A DNA stretch of 64,000 bases from Pseudorhodobacter sp. PARRP1. GTDB taxonomy: Bacteria > Pseudomonadota > Alphaproteobacteria > Rhodobacterales > Rhodobacteraceae. The notes under the pieces were generated by a model that was given only the letters and a program-made list of their open reading frames with translations, was not told where the DNA came from and did no database searches. The stretch is taken from positions 796,232 to 860,231 of the forward strand of contig NKIU01000001.1 in assembly GCA_002256245.1 (NCBI GenBank), read 5' to 3'. The translations under genes and the position numbers were made by a program. This document shows, one piece after another, positions 52,301-61,505 of the stretch (position 1 is its first letter; every line of letters starts with the position of its first letter).

Positions 52301-54412
52301 ATGCTGCCCCGCCGCCCTACCGCCCTGCGCGGTCAACTTCTGCTTTCCACTTTTGCGATTGCCCTGATCGCGTCGCAAGCCGCCGCGCAGGATACAGGCG
52401 ATAGCGTGTTTCAGATGCTTGGCCGCATCATCTTTGGCACAGGCACGGCGAAAGTCGCCATCGACACGCCGCAAGCCGTCACCGCCCGCGAGCAAGGCGA
52501 CCTCGACCGCGCCCAACCCAACACGGCTGGTGATGTGCTGAAAGGCATCCCCGGCGCGCAGGCCACCGGATCTTCAGCCCGCCCGCTGGGACAGGCGTTC
52601 AACATCCGGGGCATTGGCAACACTGAACAAACGGCATCGGAAGCCCGCATTGCCGTCAGCGTCGATGGCGCGCCGAAGTTCTTCGAGCAATACCGCCTCG
52701 GTTCGTTCTTCGGCGATTTCGAACTGTTCAAGCGGGTTGAAGTGCTGCGCGGCCCGGCCTCTTCCACGCTTTACGGGGCGGGCGCGATTGGCGGGGCGAT
52801 TGCCTTTACCACCAAGGATGCCAGCGACTTCATCCCCGAGGGCAACACCACCACCCTGCGCTTCAAAACCGGGTATAACAGCAACGGCGACACCAAGAAA
52901 CTGGGCGTAACCTTTGCCACCGTGCAGGGCAACGCTGAATACCTTGGCGCGCTGAACTATTCGTCAGGTGGCGAGGTGAAAGACGGTGGCGGCAACGTTT
53001 TGGCGGGCACCGCGCATGAAAGTGTTTCGGGCCTGTTGAAGGGCAAATGGACACTGGGCGAGGATGAAGACCAAAGCCTGACCCTTGCTCTGTCGCGGAC
53101 CGATACTGATCTGGATGACACCCTGCTGGCGCAAACCGGCGGCGCTGCGGCGGCGTTCTTTGGCACCGCCGACATTCATTCGGTGGATGACACCGTATCG
53201 CTGAAATGGAACAAAAGCTTTGCGAACAATCCGTTGCTCGATCTGTCGGTGCAACTGTCCTACACCAACACCACTGTGGACAAGACGAACTTCTCGCTGG
53301 GTGCGGGCTGCCGCTCTGGATCAAGCCAAGTGCTGTGCGAGGGCGACTTCGGCTATGCCACCACCACGCTGAAGGTCGAAAACACTGCAACTTTCGGCGG
53401 CAGCGGTTGGGACAATCGGGTGATCACCGGGGTTCAGCTTTCACGGCAAGAGCGTTCGGCGCATTCCAGCATCGGGCCCTATGCTTTTCATCCGCAGGGC
53501 ACCGATACGAAGGTGGGCATCTATGCTCAGGGCGAATTCGCTTACAGCGAACGCCTGACGCTTATCCCCGGCATCCGCATTGACATGGGCCAGTTCAGCG
53601 CGGGCGATATTGCCGGCGGCCTTGACACCGACGACACCGCAATTTCGCCCAAGCTGGCGGTGATGTATAAGATCAACGACACATTCTCGGTCTTTGGCTC
53701 GCTTGCCCATACCGAACGGATGCCAACGCTGGACGAGCGTTATGCGACCGAAGCTGCAGGCACTTTGCCCGCGCGTCTGACCAGCACAAATCTGAAAAAA
53801 GAAGAAGCAGATTCAATCGAACTTGGCTTTACCGTCAAACGCGAAGACCTGCTTTCGGATGGCGACAGCCTGCAACTGAAGCTGACCGGGTTTCACAATG
53901 ACGTGGAAAACATGATCGCCACCACCCCGCGCGTGGCCGGTGGGCCAGCCGTTCCATACTATTCCAACATCGCCGCGGCCGAGTTGTGGGGGGCGGAACT
54001 GGAAGCCAGCTATGATGCAGAATTCTGGTTCAGCACCGTGTCATGGAGCAAAGTGCGCACTAAGAACAAAAACCCAGCCGTTGGCGCAACCTCAACCACC
54101 CTGCCCGACACCCCTGCCGAAAATATCGCGCTGACGCTTGGCGCAAAGCTGCCCGCACAAAACCTAACCATCGGCTGGACGGGCTATTTCTTCGACAACA
54201 TCACAACGTCGTCGGCCACCACCAGCGGCGATTCCTACCAGACCCATGATCTGTTCGTGACATGGTCGCCGCAGGACGGTGCGTTGGAGGGGTTGGCGGT
54301 AAATTTTGCGGTCGAGAACATGTTTGACGCGAAATTCAAGAACAACCTTGCGCTCGATAACGGCGTCGGCCGCAACTACAAACTGTCAGTCGCCAAATCG
54401 GTGAGTTGGTGA
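52301..54412 (+). CDS. hmuR: TonB-dependent haem receptor
   Basis: A 703-residue outer-membrane receptor: Sec signal (about 1-29), plug domain (about 50-170, with GDVLKGIPGAQATGSSARPLGQAFNIRGIG and VLRGPASSTLYGAGAIGGAIAF) and a 22-strand-type barrel ending in aromatic VSW. It belongs to the haemoglobin/haem receptor group; THTERMPTLDERY and LTSTNLKKEEADSIELGF match where FRAP and NPNL-type motifs fall. AAGGAA precedes the ATG. exbB overlaps its stop by one base. Confidence 0.92.
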   Translation: MLPRRPTALRGQLLLSTFAIALIASQAAAQDTGDSVFQMLGRIIFGTGTAKVAIDTPQAVTAREQGDLDRAQPNTAGDVLKGIPGAQATGSSARPLGQAFNIRGIGNTEQTASEARIAVSVDGAPKFFEQYRLGSFFGDFELFKRVEVLRGPASSTLYGAGAIGGAIAFTTKDASDFIPEGNTTTLRFKTGYNSNGDTKKLGVTFATVQGNAEYLGALNYSSGGEVKDGGGNVLAGTAHESVSGLLKGKWTLGEDEDQSLTLALSRTDTDLDDTLLAQTGGAAAAFFGTADIHSVDDTVSLKWNKSFANNPLLDLSVQLSYTNTTVDKTNFSLGAGCRSGSSQVLCEGDFGYATTTLKVENTATFGGSGWDNRVITGVQLSRQERSAHSSIGPYAFHPQGTDTKVGIYAQGEFAYSERLTLIPGIRIDMGQFSAGDIAGGLDTDDTAISPKLAVMYKINDTFSVFGSLAHTERMPTLDERYATEAAGTLPARLTSTNLKKEEADSIELGFTVKREDLLSDGDSLQLKLTGFHNDVENMIATTPRVAGGPAVPYYSNIAAAELWGAELEASYDAEFWFSTVSWSKVRTKNKNPAVGATSTTLPDTPAENIALTLGAKLPAQNLTIGWTGYFFDNITTSSATTSGDSYQTHDLFVTWSPQDGALEGLAVNFAVENMFDAKFKNNLALDNGVGRNYKLSVAKSVSW

Positions 54413-55200
54413 TGCGCAGCCGCAGCGCCGTTGCCATCGGGATGGGTCTGATGGCCCATCCAGCCGCAGCACAGGACATTGCGACAAGCGCGGGCCTGCC
54501 CCATGCCAGCACCGACCTGCTCAGCATTGTCCTGTCGGCGCATTGGGTCGTGCAGGCGGTGATGTTGGTGCTCGCGCTGGCGGCCTTCGTGGCCTTGACG
54601 ATCATGGTGCAGAAAATTGCCGAACTGACCGTGGCCTTCCGCTCCCTGCGCCGCAGCGCGCAAAAGCTGTCAGAGGCCAGCGATCTGACAACTGCGCTGC
54701 GCGCGATGGCGGCGCAGCGTGACCCGGCGACCCAGATGGTGCGCGTCGCGCATGAAGAGCTTCAGGCATTGGTCGATTTTCCGGCCGAGCCTGCCTATGG
54801 CCATGCCGCACAGCAACGCACCCGCCTTGCTATCGACAGGATCGAGGCGTCGGCACTGGCGCGGCTGCGCACAGGGTCAGGGCTGCTTGCCTCTATCGGG
54901 GCGACAGCGCCGTTTGTGGGCCTGTTCGGCACTGTGTTCGGTATCATGAATGCGTTTCTGGCGATTGCGGAAACCAAGACTACCAGTCTGGCGGTCGTGG
55001 CGCCGGGCATTGCCGAGGCGCTGTTTGCCACCGCCATCGGCCTGCTGGCGGCTATCCCTGCCGTGCTGATCTACAACGCCCTGCTAAGGCGCATCGCCGC
55101 CTTCCGTCGTGGCCTTGCCGATGCCGCCGCCCAGATCGAACGCCTGCTGAGCCGTGATCTTGACCGCCGTAGCGCCGCGCGGCTTGCCAAAACTGTGTGA
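54412..55200 (+). CDS. exbB: TonB-system proton channel ExbB
   Basis: A 262-residue MotA/TolQ/ExbB protein with an extra N-terminal signal-like segment, then three membrane helices: ASTDLLSIVLSAHWVVQAVMLVLALAAFVAL, GLLASIGATAPFVGLFGTVFGIMNAF and GIAEALFATAIGLLAAIPAVLIYN. It drives TonB with ExbD using the proton gradient. Start and hmuR stop share TGATG. Confidence 0.93.
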   Translation: MRSRSAVAIGMGLMAHPAAAQDIATSAGLPHASTDLLSIVLSAHWVVQAVMLVLALAAFVALTIMVQKIAELTVAFRSLRRSAQKLSEASDLTTALRAMAAQRDPATQMVRVAHEELQALVDFPAEPAYGHAAQQRTRLAIDRIEASALARLRTGSGLLASIGATAPFVGLFGTVFGIMNAFLAIAETKTTSLAVVAPGIAEALFATAIGLLAAIPAVLIYNALLRRIAAFRRGLADAAAQIERLLSRDLDRRSAARLAKTV

Positions 55201-55206
55201 GGTATC

Positions 55207-55650
55207 ATGGCCATCACTTCAAGCACCCAACGCGATGACGACGACGATGGCGCAATGGCTGAAATCAATGTCACACCGTTTATTGATGTGATGCTAGTGT
55301 TGCTGATCGTGTTCATGGTGGCGGCCCCGCTTTCCACCGTGGATGTGCCGCTGAACCTGCCGCCATCCTCCGCCGAAGCTGCGCCGCGACCGGAAGATCC
55401 GGTTTGGCTCAGCCTTGCGCCCGATCTGACGCTGACCTTGGGCAACCAGCCGCTGACGCGCAGCGACCTGCAAGCGGCGCTTGATGCCCAGACCAAGGGC
55501 AAGCGCAACGTGCCGGTGTTTCTGCGTGCCGACCGTGTGGTGCCTTACGGCGATCTGATGAGCGTGCTGGATCAGTTGCGCAGCGCGGGCTATCTCAACG
55601 TTGCGCTTGTCGGCCTGCAAAGCACGGACAATGCACAGGTCTCTCCATGA
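55207..55650 (+). CDS. exbD: TonB-system protein ExbD
   Basis: A 147-residue ExbD: MAEINVTPFIDVMLVLLIVFMVAAPL holds the single membrane helix with the conserved proton-relay Asp; the periplasmic part ends in YGDLMSVLDQLRSAGYLNVALVGL. It lies 6 bases after exbB and overlaps tonB by ATGA. Confidence 0.94.
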   Translation: MAITSSTQRDDDDDGAMAEINVTPFIDVMLVLLIVFMVAAPLSTVDVPLNLPPSSAEAAPRPEDPVWLSLAPDLTLTLGNQPLTRSDLQAALDAQTKGKRNVPVFLRADRVVPYGDLMSVLDQLRSAGYLNVALVGLQSTDNAQVSP

Positions 55651-56555
55651 CACAACAGTTCCACAAATGCCCGGTGTCCTGCCCCATCGCGGCATCGGCA
55701 CAACCACAACGCAGTTGGCGCAGTTGGGCGCTCTCGGCAGCGACAACCGCCGTTGTGCTGAGCGCCGCCAGCGCCGTGGCCCTTACCGCGGCTCCGCCAC
55801 CGGCATTCGATCAACCGATCTTCCTGACGCTGCCCCCGGCTCCGGCTGTCGCTGAAAGCGTCTCGGCTATCTCTGACCCATCCCCGATCGCCAATGCAGA
55901 AGCGCCCAGTCAGACAACCCCGCAAGCGCCCGCGGCCGATACGCCGCCCGATCTGCCAACACCACAATCAGCGGCAAAGCGCACAGCACCCAAGCAAAGC
56001 ACGCCCGAACAAACGGCAGATGTGATGCCGACACCTGACGCTCCACCTCCTCTCGCGCCTCCGACCGCCGAAGCTAAGCCTGCCAAGGCCACGCCCCCCG
56101 CTTCGGCACCAAAGCCGAAAGAAACCGCCGCGCCTGCCGACAAAAAAGCCAAGGCAAAGCCGAAGCAGGCCGATAAGAGCGCCAAAAGGGCCAAGGAACA
56201 GGCCCCCAAGAAAAAAGCCGAAGCGAGTGCGGCGGCCCCCAATTCAGGCGGCGCTACGGCGGTCGCCAAAGCGGCAAAGCCTGCGGCTAGGGGCCCGTCA
56301 CCAGCCGCCTATCAGAAGGCGGTGATGAAAAAGATCAAGGCCACCCAAAAGCGCGCTAGCACGGGCAAGGGCCGGGCCGTGGTCGGCTTTGCCATTTCTG
56401 CCAACGGTGGGTTGTCGCTGGTCAAAATCGTGAAAAGCTCGGGTTCGCCCGATCTCGACGCAGCGGCTGTGGACCATATCCAACGCTCTGCGCCGTTCCC
56501 CGCACCACCCGCTGGCACAACCGCACGGTTTTCGTTTGAGTTTGTCGGAAAGTGA
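55647..56555 (+). CDS. tonB: Energy-transducing protein TonB
   Basis: A 302-residue TonB: an unusually long cytoplasmic start (about 28 residues, three of them Cys/Pro-rich), one membrane helix (WALSAATTAVVLSAASAVALTA), a long Ala/Pro/Lys spacer (about 65-215) and the C-terminal domain (ATQKRASTGKGRAVVGFAISANGGLSLVKIVKSSGSPDLDAAAVDHIQRSAPFP). It links ExbBD to HmuR. It ends exactly where the convergent DUF1513 gene ends. Confidence 0.92.
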   Translation: MTQQFHKCPVSCPIAASAQPQRSWRSWALSAATTAVVLSAASAVALTAAPPPAFDQPIFLTLPPAPAVAESVSAISDPSPIANAEAPSQTTPQAPAADTPPDLPTPQSAAKRTAPKQSTPEQTADVMPTPDAPPPLAPPTAEAKPAKATPPASAPKPKETAAPADKKAKAKPKQADKSAKRAKEQAPKKKAEASAAAPNSGGATAVAKAAKPAARGPSPAAYQKAVMKKIKATQKRASTGKGRAVVGFAISANGGLSLVKIVKSSGSPDLDAAAVDHIQRSAPFPAPPAGTTARFSFEFVGK

Positions 56556-57614
56556 TCAGCCGAGCGCGATCAGGTGATTGTCCCAAGCGGTTGCGTTACG
56601 GGCCAACGATGCCAAACCGCCGCGGCCATAAGCCCAGACACCACCCTGCCCATCGGTCAGCCGCAACCCATCGCCCACCGCTGCAGCACCCGAGACATCG
56701 GCGCGCGGGTGGGTGAACAGCCATTTGCCCGCCCCATCAAACAGCATCACCACCCCAGCCGGGGCCGACGTCAGCACGATCAGATCACCGGCGCGGTTAA
56801 CCGCAATCGACCCGGCATAGCCCTTCATCGCAAAACCTTGTGCATCAGGCGGAGGGCAAAGTTGCGGAGCACTGCCCGGCACCCAAAGGCCAAGCTGCGG
56901 CACAGGCTCTGCCGCGTCGCCTTCCCATTGCATCGCAAAGGCGACACCGTCGCCATGCAAAGCCAGATGGCGGATCGAATTTTGCTGCAATTCTGCCGCA
57001 AGCTCAACCTGATCCAGTAACGCACCGTCGGGTGAAAGCAGGGTCAGGTTTGGTCGCATCGTATCAATGTTCAGCTTGGTGCGATCACCGGGGTCGGTCT
57101 GAATCCCGCCATTGGCCACCACCAGACGGCCATCAGCCAGCCGCCGTATGTCATGCGGGCCGATGCCGCCGCTTTCCCACTCGTCGATACGGGTAAACCC
57201 CGCCGTTTCCCACACTCCGATCCGCCCGGCCGAGCCTTCGGCCACCACTTCCGAGGTCATCAGCAGCGCGCCATCTGCCGAAAACGCGCCGTGGCCATTG
57301 AACTGACGGCCCTCGGGTGGCGTCAGCCGATACCGAACTGACCCAGTCAGACAATCCAGCACCAAGGCAAATGTGCCGGGGCGACGCGCAAAGGCCACCG
57401 CCAAAGCCTGCGCCGGATGCGCCGCCGCTGCATGCCCCCGTGCGGGCAGGCCAATTTCGAACAGGCTTTCCCCCTGATCGCTCAGGCCATGCAGCACAAA
57501 TTCTTCGCCCCGCTTGCCAGCCGCCAGGCAGGCCGGAGAACCAACCTCTGCCCAGGACACGCGCGGCAGGCTTGCCGCAGCCAAGCCTGCCAGAAACGCC
57601 CGCCGCGTTGCCAT
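56556..57614 (-). CDS. DUF1513 (beta-propeller-like) Tat-exported protein
   Basis: A 352-residue DUF1513 protein. TRRAFLAGLAAASLP is a twin-arginine signal, so it is exported folded. The body has repeating strand motifs (GTFALVLDCLTGSVRYRLTPPEGRQFNGHGAFSADGALL, GIGPHDIRRLADGRLVVANGGIQT, SIRHLALHGDGVAFAMQWEGD) as in a propeller. It is the last gene of a minus-strand iron-linked cluster of the COG3487-3490 kind. Function unknown. Confidence 0.86.
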   Translation of the reverse strand: MATRRAFLAGLAAASLPRVSWAEVGSPACLAAGKRGEEFVLHGLSDQGESLFEIGLPARGHAAAAHPAQALAVAFARRPGTFALVLDCLTGSVRYRLTPPEGRQFNGHGAFSADGALLMTSEVVAEGSAGRIGVWETAGFTRIDEWESGGIGPHDIRRLADGRLVVANGGIQTDPGDRTKLNIDTMRPNLTLLSPDGALLDQVELAAELQQNSIRHLALHGDGVAFAMQWEGDAAEPVPQLGLWVPGSAPQLCPPPDAQGFAMKGYAGSIAVNRAGDLIVLTSAPAGVVMLFDGAGKWLFTHPRADVSGAAAVGDGLRLTDGQGGVWAYGRGGLASLARNATAWDNHLIALG

Positions 57615-57615
57615 A

Positions 57616-58587
57616 TCAATCTCCATCCGCCGCGTTAAAGCCAACGCCCACGTCCAGTTCGGGCCCAAGCTCGGACACGACCGTATCCGTCACCGCACTG
57701 ATAGCCTGCTGCAAAATCTCTACTTTCAGATGGCCCTGCGGGGTAGCGACCCCAACAAAAGACGGATCGTCCAACGATTCCGCCAGTTTGATCGCCCGAT
57801 CAAACCCCGCCAATGTCAGTGGCGCATCGGGTGTCAGCGTAACCACCATCGCCCTTAGCGCCTGCAGCGACAGCAAAACATTGCGCTGGCTACGGCCTGA
57901 CGCAACAGCCTCGGCGCGCTCGGGGCGCGGTTGATCAAATGTGCCAAGCGGGCGGGCAAGCCGGGTGTCCTTGTCAAACTCCAACGCGGCCACCACTTGC
58001 GTGAACAGGGTCTGGCGCACCTCGGGCCGAGTTTGAAATGTGGTATTGCCCAGATCTCCGGCCGTAAGCATGGTTTTAGAGTAGGTGTTGACCCAGTTGT
58101 CGTTGATGATCTTTGCCATTCTGGCCAGATCCAGCGTCGTCGCCTGTATCAGCGCGCAAGGGTCGGCAGGCAAAGGCTCTGCCGGATACAGCAACCGCTC
58201 CAACCCCGTCAGCCCACGTGCGGCCACAGACTGATCGGGAAAGTGTTCTGGCGAAAGCTGCGCGGGATCGCCCAGCAGCAACGCCCGCTGTGCCTTGGCA
58301 CCAGAACCCTTGGGGTCAGGCCAGAACCCAATCGCCACCGACAACCCGTCGGCCTCGGCGGGCCCAAACCGCAGATGCTGCACGCCCAGCCACGCGTCAT
58401 AGGCGGCGTTGAAGGCGGGTTTCAGGTCATCCGCCTTGCAATCCTTGGCGGCAGCATCTGCCAAAGCCTGCGTGCTGGCCGCGAAAGTCGCATAGCCGGG
58501 CAGGATGTGATCAGACAAGGTCTGTTCGAAGTCGGCCAGTGCCGGGGTGGCAAGGCAGAACGACAGCAACGTGGCGCGCAGCAGCAT
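57616..58587 (-). CDS. Imelysin-family periplasmic protein (second of the cluster)
   Basis: A 323-residue imelysin with a Sec signal (1-18, ATPALA). AYDAWLGVQHLRFGPAE and ARGLTGLERLLYPAE are family blocks; in the second, the His of the IrpA-type GxHxxE is replaced (GLTGLE), so metal binding may differ from the first imelysin. It lies one base from DUF1513 and two from the di-haem gene, clearly one transcript. Confidence 0.87.
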   Translation of the reverse strand: MLLRATLLSFCLATPALADFEQTLSDHILPGYATFAASTQALADAAAKDCKADDLKPAFNAAYDAWLGVQHLRFGPAEADGLSVAIGFWPDPKGSGAKAQRALLLGDPAQLSPEHFPDQSVAARGLTGLERLLYPAEPLPADPCALIQATTLDLARMAKIINDNWVNTYSKTMLTAGDLGNTTFQTRPEVRQTLFTQVVAALEFDKDTRLARPLGTFDQPRPERAEAVASGRSQRNVLLSLQALRAMVVTLTPDAPLTLAGFDRAIKLAESLDDPSFVGVATPQGHLKVEILQQAISAVTDTVVSELGPELDVGVGFNAADGD

Positions 58588-58589
58588 GG

Positions 58590-60098
58590 TTACAAACTTT
58601 CCAGAAATGCGAGGATAGCGTCGCGGTCATCTTTTGGCAAAGCCACCACGGCATCGCGGCTGGCTTGCGCCTCACCACCATGCCACAGCACAGCCTCGAG
58701 CAAATTGCGCGCCCGCCCGTCATGCAGAAATTCAGTGTGGCCCGACACTTGCTGCGTCAACCCAATGCCCCACAGCGGAGGTGTCTTCCATTCCGACCCA
58801 GACGCGCGCCCCTCGGGGCGGTTGTCGGCCAAGCCCGGCCCCATGTCGTGCAGCAACATGTCGGTGTAGGGCCAGATCAACTGAAAGCTTTGCTCGGGCT
58901 GACCGTTCAAGCGATCGGTGACATATTTCGGCGTATGGCAGGACGTGCAGCCGATGTCGTAGAATACCTCCTTGCCGCGCAGAACCTTGGGGGCGTCGAT
59001 ATTGCGGCGCTCTGGCACACCCAGATTGCGGGCGTAAAACGTCACAAGATCGAGGCTTTGGTGATCCACCTCCAACCCGTCGCGCACACCCGGCTCTTGC
59101 CCGCTGATCGCCACCCGGCACGCGGCTTGCGCAGCGGTGCAATCGCCCCACGGGTCAGTATGCAGGGCGGTGGAAAGCCCCATATCGCCCTGAAACGCCC
59201 CGGCGGATTGATCGCGGATCGTGGCTTTTCCGGCCTTGAAGCCAAACCGACCTAACGCAGGATGCCCGTCAGGCCCCGCAGGCACAAAGCTGGCGCGACC
59301 TGAAATCCCATCACCGTCAGAGTCATCTTCATCAACATGCGCGAGAATATCGGCCTCGGGAATCGCCTCAAGCAGCCCCAGCCCGATCATCTGCGGCGCG
59401 ACACGCGGCGACAGCATCACATTCGCCGCCATCGGGCCATAGGCGAGTTCAGCAACCGAATACGCGGGCGCGCGCAGCGAAACCACTGTGCCATCGGCCA
59501 GAATTACCGGAACCTCGGAATAGTTGATCACCATGCGGCCCTCGGCGGGCATCCCTGATGCGGCGAAATCCTGAAATTGCCCGCCATAGGTCGGCTCGTC
59601 TTGCGTCGCCAGCCAGTCCTTGATCTCGGCGGGGTTGCTCCCCCCCGGCACAGACAGCCGTAAAAACATCGACACGGCGCTTTCCTGTGGCCCCTGCGGC
59701 ACATGCCCGCGCCCGTCTTTGAGGTGGCAATCCTGGCAGCCGCGCGCGTTGAACAACGGCCCCAGCCCGTCTGACGCCAAAGTCGAGGCGGGCGAGGGCA
59801 CCCAGGTCTTGGTGAAAAGCGCATTGCCAAGGTTGAAATTCATTTGCCGATCAAACGGCATATTGCCTGAATACTGCGAGAACGCGTCCGCCGTGGGCCG
59901 TGCGCGCACCGTAGCGGCACCACCAGATTTGGCCTCAAACTTCTCGGGTTTGCTGAAATCGGTGGGGGGCGCCAGCACGCCTGCAATGCGCGCCATCTCG
60001 GCCTTGGTGCGTGGGATCACGCTTAGGCCCTGCCCCACACTCTCTTGCGCAAGGGCGGGGCAGGCAAGCAACGGCAGTATCAGTAGGACGCGTAGCAT
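58590..60098 (-). CDS. Periplasmic di-haem oxidoreductase (DUF1111/COG3488 type)
   Basis: A 502-residue secreted protein (signal about 1-17, PALA). Two c-type haem sites are visible: CQDCH (Cys121, Cys124, His125) and CTSCH later, with WGIGLTQQVSGHTEFLHDGRARNLLEAVLWHGGEA near the end, as in di-haem peroxidase relatives. Often annotated as thiol oxidoreductase, without proof. A 129-base gap separates it from the IrpA-like gene upstream. Confidence 0.88.
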   Translation of the reverse strand: MLRVLLILPLLACPALAQESVGQGLSVIPRTKAEMARIAGVLAPPTDFSKPEKFEAKSGGAATVRARPTADAFSQYSGNMPFDRQMNFNLGNALFTKTWVPSPASTLASDGLGPLFNARGCQDCHLKDGRGHVPQGPQESAVSMFLRLSVPGGSNPAEIKDWLATQDEPTYGGQFQDFAASGMPAEGRMVINYSEVPVILADGTVVSLRAPAYSVAELAYGPMAANVMLSPRVAPQMIGLGLLEAIPEADILAHVDEDDSDGDGISGRASFVPAGPDGHPALGRFGFKAGKATIRDQSAGAFQGDMGLSTALHTDPWGDCTAAQAACRVAISGQEPGVRDGLEVDHQSLDLVTFYARNLGVPERRNIDAPKVLRGKEVFYDIGCTSCHTPKYVTDRLNGQPEQSFQLIWPYTDMLLHDMGPGLADNRPEGRASGSEWKTPPLWGIGLTQQVSGHTEFLHDGRARNLLEAVLWHGGEAQASRDAVVALPKDDRDAILAFLESL

Positions 60099-60227
60099 CC
60101 GGGTCTTCCCTATATCAGTTGGTAACGCTGTGGGATGGTTTCCCTGCGCCACCTGCCTAGTCAGAGTGGGTTTTAGCGGGCTTTGTCAATTCTGGCTCAC
60201 GCTCGAAACAGCCCGCTAACACAAGCG

Positions 60228-61493
60228 TTACTGGAACACGGCATCGGGATTATCAAGGCTTTCAGACCCCTCAATGCTGGTGCCAGTCAGCCCCAGAGTG
60301 GTGATCGCGCGCTCGATCGAAGCTGTCTGCGTCACCAGTGCATTGACGCCGCCCATCACCAAGGCCTCGCCCTCTTTATTGCCAGCCGCCAGCATCTGGT
60401 CATAAGCCATGCCACCATCCGACGCCGACTTAATCGCGCCCAGCGCCGTCACCGTCGCCGCAAGTTCCGCCTTTAACTGGGTGTCCACCGCCGGGTCCGC
60501 CGCCGCGACCAATTCCGAGATCGAAGGCCCCGAGACAACGCTGCCGTCAACGCGGGTGTAAGTGCCCAGATAGACGTTCTGGATGCCGACGCCGTCATAA
60601 AAATGGCTGGCCGCCGTGTTATCCGAAAAGCAGTCGTGCTCTTCCTCGGGATCATTCAGCATCAGGCCCAGACGCATCCGCTGGCCTGCAACTTCACCGT
60701 AAGACAAGCTGCCCATCCCGGTCAGAACTGCCGACAGTGCCGCTTTCGGATCAGCTTCAACCGTCGCGCGGGCAGCGCCACCATTGGCCCATTGCCCCGC
60801 CATATCCTCAAGATCGGTGACAAGCAGATCGGTTGCAGCCTTCAGATAGTCCGCACGGCGATCACAATGGCCGCCCGTGCAACCGTCACCCTGCACATAG
60901 TCGGTAAACGGCCGATTTCCCGCCCCCGGCCCAGTGCCGTTCAGGTCCTGCCCCCACAACAAGAATTCCACCGCGTGATAACCCGAGGCCACATTCGCCT
61001 CGATCCCGCCCGCCTCTTGCAGCGTGCCCGAGATCAACTCTGGTGTGATCTTGGTTGCGTCCACCTCGACGCCCGAGATCTTGAACTTCGGGTTCGCAAT
61101 CACATTCAGCGTCGCCAGATCGTTTTCTTCCGACTTGCCATAGGACGCATCCACGTAGTCGATCAGGCCCTCGTCTAGCGGCCAGGCGTTGACCTTGCCT
61201 TCCCAGTCATCCACAGCCGCATTGCCAAAGCGGAAAGCCTCGGTCTGCATATATGCCGGCCGGGAAGCGATCCACGCAGCCCGCGCAGCCTTGAGGCTGT
61301 CTTCAGAGGGTGCCGCAATCAGCGCATCCACTGCCGCCTGCAAAGTCTTCGCGGTGGTCAGGCTATCTTCATACCCCGCAGCCGCAATATCGGCATAGGT
61401 TTTGGTCACCGCAGCCGGATCAGCGGCAAGCGCAGGTGAGACCACCGCAGTCAGGGCAGAGGTTGCAAGCAAACCAAGGAATAATGGGCGCAT
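60228..61493 (-). CDS. Imelysin/IrpA-like iron-regulated periplasmic protein
   Basis: A 421-residue imelysin with a Sec signal (about 1-23, ALA). The metal-linked motif GYHAVEFLLWGQDLNG is intact (GxHxxE), preceded by LNVIANPKFKISGVEVDATKITPELISGTLQEAGGIEANVA. Relatives are induced by iron shortage and proposed to bind iron at the cell surface or in the periplasm. It is 12 bases after the unknown 168-residue gene. Confidence 0.88.
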   Translation of the reverse strand: MRPLFLGLLATSALTAVVSPALAADPAAVTKTYADIAAAGYEDSLTTAKTLQAAVDALIAAPSEDSLKAARAAWIASRPAYMQTEAFRFGNAAVDDWEGKVNAWPLDEGLIDYVDASYGKSEENDLATLNVIANPKFKISGVEVDATKITPELISGTLQEAGGIEANVASGYHAVEFLLWGQDLNGTGPGAGNRPFTDYVQGDGCTGGHCDRRADYLKAATDLLVTDLEDMAGQWANGGAARATVEADPKAALSAVLTGMGSLSYGEVAGQRMRLGLMLNDPEEEHDCFSDNTAASHFYDGVGIQNVYLGTYTRVDGSVVSGPSISELVAAADPAVDTQLKAELAATVTALGAIKSASDGGMAYDQMLAAGNKEGEALVMGGVNALVTQTASIERAITTLGLTGTSIEGSESLDNPDAVFQ

Positions 61494-61505
61494 AAGGGGT
61501 CTTTC

